A DNA stretch of 64,000 bases from Grammothele lineata (taxonomy: Eukaryota; Basidiomycota; Agaricomycetes; Polyporales; Polyporaceae): assembly GCA_002150815.3 (NCBI GenBank), contig NDFF03000382.1, positions 372,001 through 436,000 of the forward strand, in the 5' to 3' direction. Both the position numbers and the translations under genes were made by a program. Shown piece after piece: positions 61,593 through 64,000 of the stretch (within the stretch, counting starts at the first letter, position 1; every line of letters begins with the position of its first letter). The notes below the pieces were generated by a model. That model did no database searches and was not told the origin of the DNA. It saw only the letters and a program-made list of their open reading frames with translations.

Positions 61593-62307
61593 AAAACCCC
61601 GGGTGAGTGTACCTCGCGATTTCCTTCCGTTTGCTGGCTGACGACATCATACCGCTAGTTGTGGAAAAATCATCCAATGGGAGTCTTCAGTAGTTGAAAC
61701 TGCACTGAAAGCATGGCTAATGTTTTGATAAGTTTCGGTCATTGCTACATTTGTCAAGCGCCTGTATATGCGAACCGCACCTCTTTGATCGCGTATATTC
61801 TCTCGCTTGTAGAAGTTATGGCAGGGACTCAGATTACTACTAAGCCGGGAGCTGGCCTTCGAGTAAAAACGGTAAACGTATACCATTTGCCTATTGCGTA
61901 GCATTCAACGATTGTCCTATGAAGGCACGTCTGAACGCTTATTCAACGTGCAAAATGGTGTGCGACCTCAGGTGAGGCACCTGTTCCGCATTTTGCAAAC
62001 GAGCGCTGAGCGCAGCGTTTACGTAAATTGTTCTTTTCCTCCACGTCACTGGGCCTACCATACGGCCTGCGAGAGCTTGAGACTCTGGATCCTATTCCTG
62101 ACACATTGAAGCAATAGACAACATACGTCGAACGTGATCTTCACGCAATGTCCACCTCGCAGGTAAGTGTCCATTTCTAGCCGAATGATTATTCTACGTG
62201 TAACAGACGCCGTCGGATCGAACTTATGTTCATATAGTCCTCCTTGACAACACATCAGAACGCTTGGGAGGGCGTCTGAGCCACGGCGCTACAATCTCTC
62301 AACTTCG
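61593..62307. other. Spacer between F-box-like copies 3 and 4
   Basis: About 700 bases, AT-richer. The last bases (62298-62327) encode LNFDVLLVVM, the family's N-terminal block, in a frame different from copy 4; see that entry. Confidence 0.5.
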
Positions 62308-63974
62308 ATGTCCTTCTGGTGGTCATGCGTCCTGCAGCGGCGAGATGCTGCGTGCATGATGCGCACCTGTTCGACTCTGTACCGCTGCGGAGCACGATAT
62401 CTTCTCGCAGATGGAGTATATTTTTTCGAAGAGCCGCCTCTCGAATCCTTTTTCCACTTTATGCTCGCGGAGAACGGTGGCCGTTTTCGCTATCTGCGCC
62501 GGCTTTCCATACAACTCAATACGGTCAAGGAGTCTACGTATCAACATCTCACTGAGCTTTTCATGCGCTCGAAACATCTCGAGGAACTCGATCTCTCGAA
62601 CCTCGAAGATCTGCTTCGGTGTTCTCACTCGATAGAAATGGCCGAGGCGATTGCTACCCTTGCATCACTCTGCCAACTATCAGTTGGACATACAGAGGAC
62701 CAAACTTGTGCAATGCTCCGCTCACTCCGTACGCCAAAGTTAACGCAACTCAGCCTTGATTATAACCCTAGAGACGGTGACGACACGGGCTGTTTCCTTG
62801 ACCAATTCCACACTCCCGAAGAGGTCGCCGCTTTCCATCCATTTTTCCTGTGTGCTGTCCTCACGCCCACTCTCGAGTCGCTCTCAGTCTCTTTCCCCCA
62901 ACCAATGTGGCTCGAAGTCCCTAATACTTTTGCTCATGTACCGGTCTACCCACGGCTCCACACGTTGTATCTCGGCGACGATTGGCCGGTAATCCAACCA
63001 TACCACATCGCCGCTAGCCCAAACCTCACCTCTTTTTCCATCGACGACTTCACCTTCAGCTTAAGGGACGCATTCTTCGAGTCACCTGAGCCACACGCCC
63101 AGCTCCGTGAAATCAATCGCATCACGCAGCTCACTCACGGCACATGGACGCATCTCAACGAGGTTCGTGGTGCCCTCCTGGGGCTGTACGTGTGTGCGTT
63201 GCAATGTCATATACAACAGCTGTTCGTGTCAGACGCCGACAATCAGGTTATCTCCCTTCTCCCCTGTATTCTTGCGGACGCCTGTCCGACAGAGCTCGAG
63301 GTGTCCTTGAGGGGAAGCCTCTTGGGCTCGGGCGAGCATCACTTTCCTGCATTCCTTCATACGGGCTGTGCGGCACTGGAGGGCCTAACTCTCTCGATGA
63401 GATTAGACCATGAAAGGGGAGAGATTCTGTCAATGGTACGCACCTCACTCAGTTTCCCTTCGTCCGCCTTATGTGCTAGGGCTAATCATAACTCTAGGAG
63501 TCTCTTATAGACGCCTTGTCGCATCTTCCACGGCTTGAACGTCTACATGTCACGCTCGATCCGGCGTTGCGGATCGAATATAACCCCCCCTCCTTGATAT
63601 TGCGACCAATTCCCCTTCCAGACGGGATGTACAGCGAACTCGAGGGTTATCGCGAGGCAGAAGTCTCTGGAACTTCGGCTGGAACTTATGCTAAACCTCT
63701 GCCCCCCGTTGCATTCTCCCTGGAAGAGTTGGACATACTAGCTTGTGCACGCCAGGCCATCGAAGGCGTGCCGACCGTTATAATGGCCACATTCGTGATA
63801 ATTGGACCTCGTGACCGCCGTCTGCGCCGTGTAGGATTGGTCAAGAGATCCGAGACGGGCGAGATCGTTACAGTGTCTGACGGGACAAGGTAAGTGCGTT
63901 CTGCGATCTGCTTCCTTCTAACTAACACGTTTCTGTGAAGGACACTAACAACCTTTGACCCTGACTATGATTGA
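62308..63974 (+). CDS. F-box-like/leucine-rich family protein, copy 4 (N-terminal frameshift)
   Basis: Exons 62308-63435, 63498-63889 and 63941-63974 total 1554 nt, 517 residues from the first usable Met. Blocks: CMMRTCSTLYRCGARYLL, FHFMLAENGGRFRYLRRLSI, SLRTPKLTQLSLDY, YPRLHTLYLGDDWPVIQPY, LTHGTWTHLNEVRG, ADACPTELEVSLRGSLLG, then ILACARQAIEGVPTV. The third exon, read from GTAAG donor to a 34-nt exon ending TTFDPDYD, gives a natural stop. The conserved first helix (LNFDVLLVVM, 62298-62327) is in another frame, separated by one surplus base at 62328. Either the gene starts at the internal Met and has lost its first helix, or it is a recent frameshift allele. Confidence 0.7.
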
Positions 63975-64000
63975 TCGCTTCAGTGCGCCTGCGTACCTCA

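Overview
The window is nuclear DNA of a filamentous basidiomycete, most likely an Agaricomycete. It is GC-rich, and nearly every gene is broken by short introns (mostly 45-70 bp, GT...AG). The gene set is eukaryotic and fungal: a Cdc11-type septin, Msh1, Tim8, Ies1, the NAD-dependent lysine-forming saccharopine dehydrogenase and an Aco2-type aconitase. No plasmid, phage, CRISPR, rRNA or tRNA was seen. All exon boundaries were inferred by reading splice signals against conserved protein families; coding lengths quoted as summing to whole codons were checked by adding exons.

Layout. 1-6.3 kb: 3' end of lipoyl synthase, RPS28, a family 8 glycosyltransferase, KAE1 (minus) head-to-head with LYS1 (plus). 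6.3-17.3 kb: a disordered hypothetical protein, the first IES1 copy (minus), a doubtful small gene, TIM8, and an AGPAT-like acyltransferase (minus). 17.3-24.5 kb: a gene-poor stretch, an AAAP amino-acid transporter (minus) and an F-box/LRR-like protein. 24.5-31 kb: an alpha/beta hydrolase with huge disordered segments and a mucin-like membrane protein (minus). 31.6-36.3 kb: an erythromycin-esterase-family protein (minus) head-to-head with a second, diverged IES1 copy. 38-49.5 kb: a MIT-domain protein (minus), a decayed stretch, CDC11 (minus) head-to-head with MSH1 (plus). 50-64 kb: a four-copy F-box-like family (two minus, one pseudogene and one damaged copy plus) surrounding an RMND1/DUF155 gene and ACO2.

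There is no obvious biosynthetic cluster or defence island. The genes are mostly housekeeping: tRNA t6A formation, translation, septin ring, mitochondrial DNA and protein import, chromatin remodelling and lysine synthesis. The non-housekeeping signals are the inverted pair of IES1 paralogues, the F-box-like family undergoing birth and decay, a hydrolase whose catalytic core is split by a long disordered insert, three GC-AG introns, several microexons of 8-16 nt, and an 18-bp perfect inverted repeat inside an intron.
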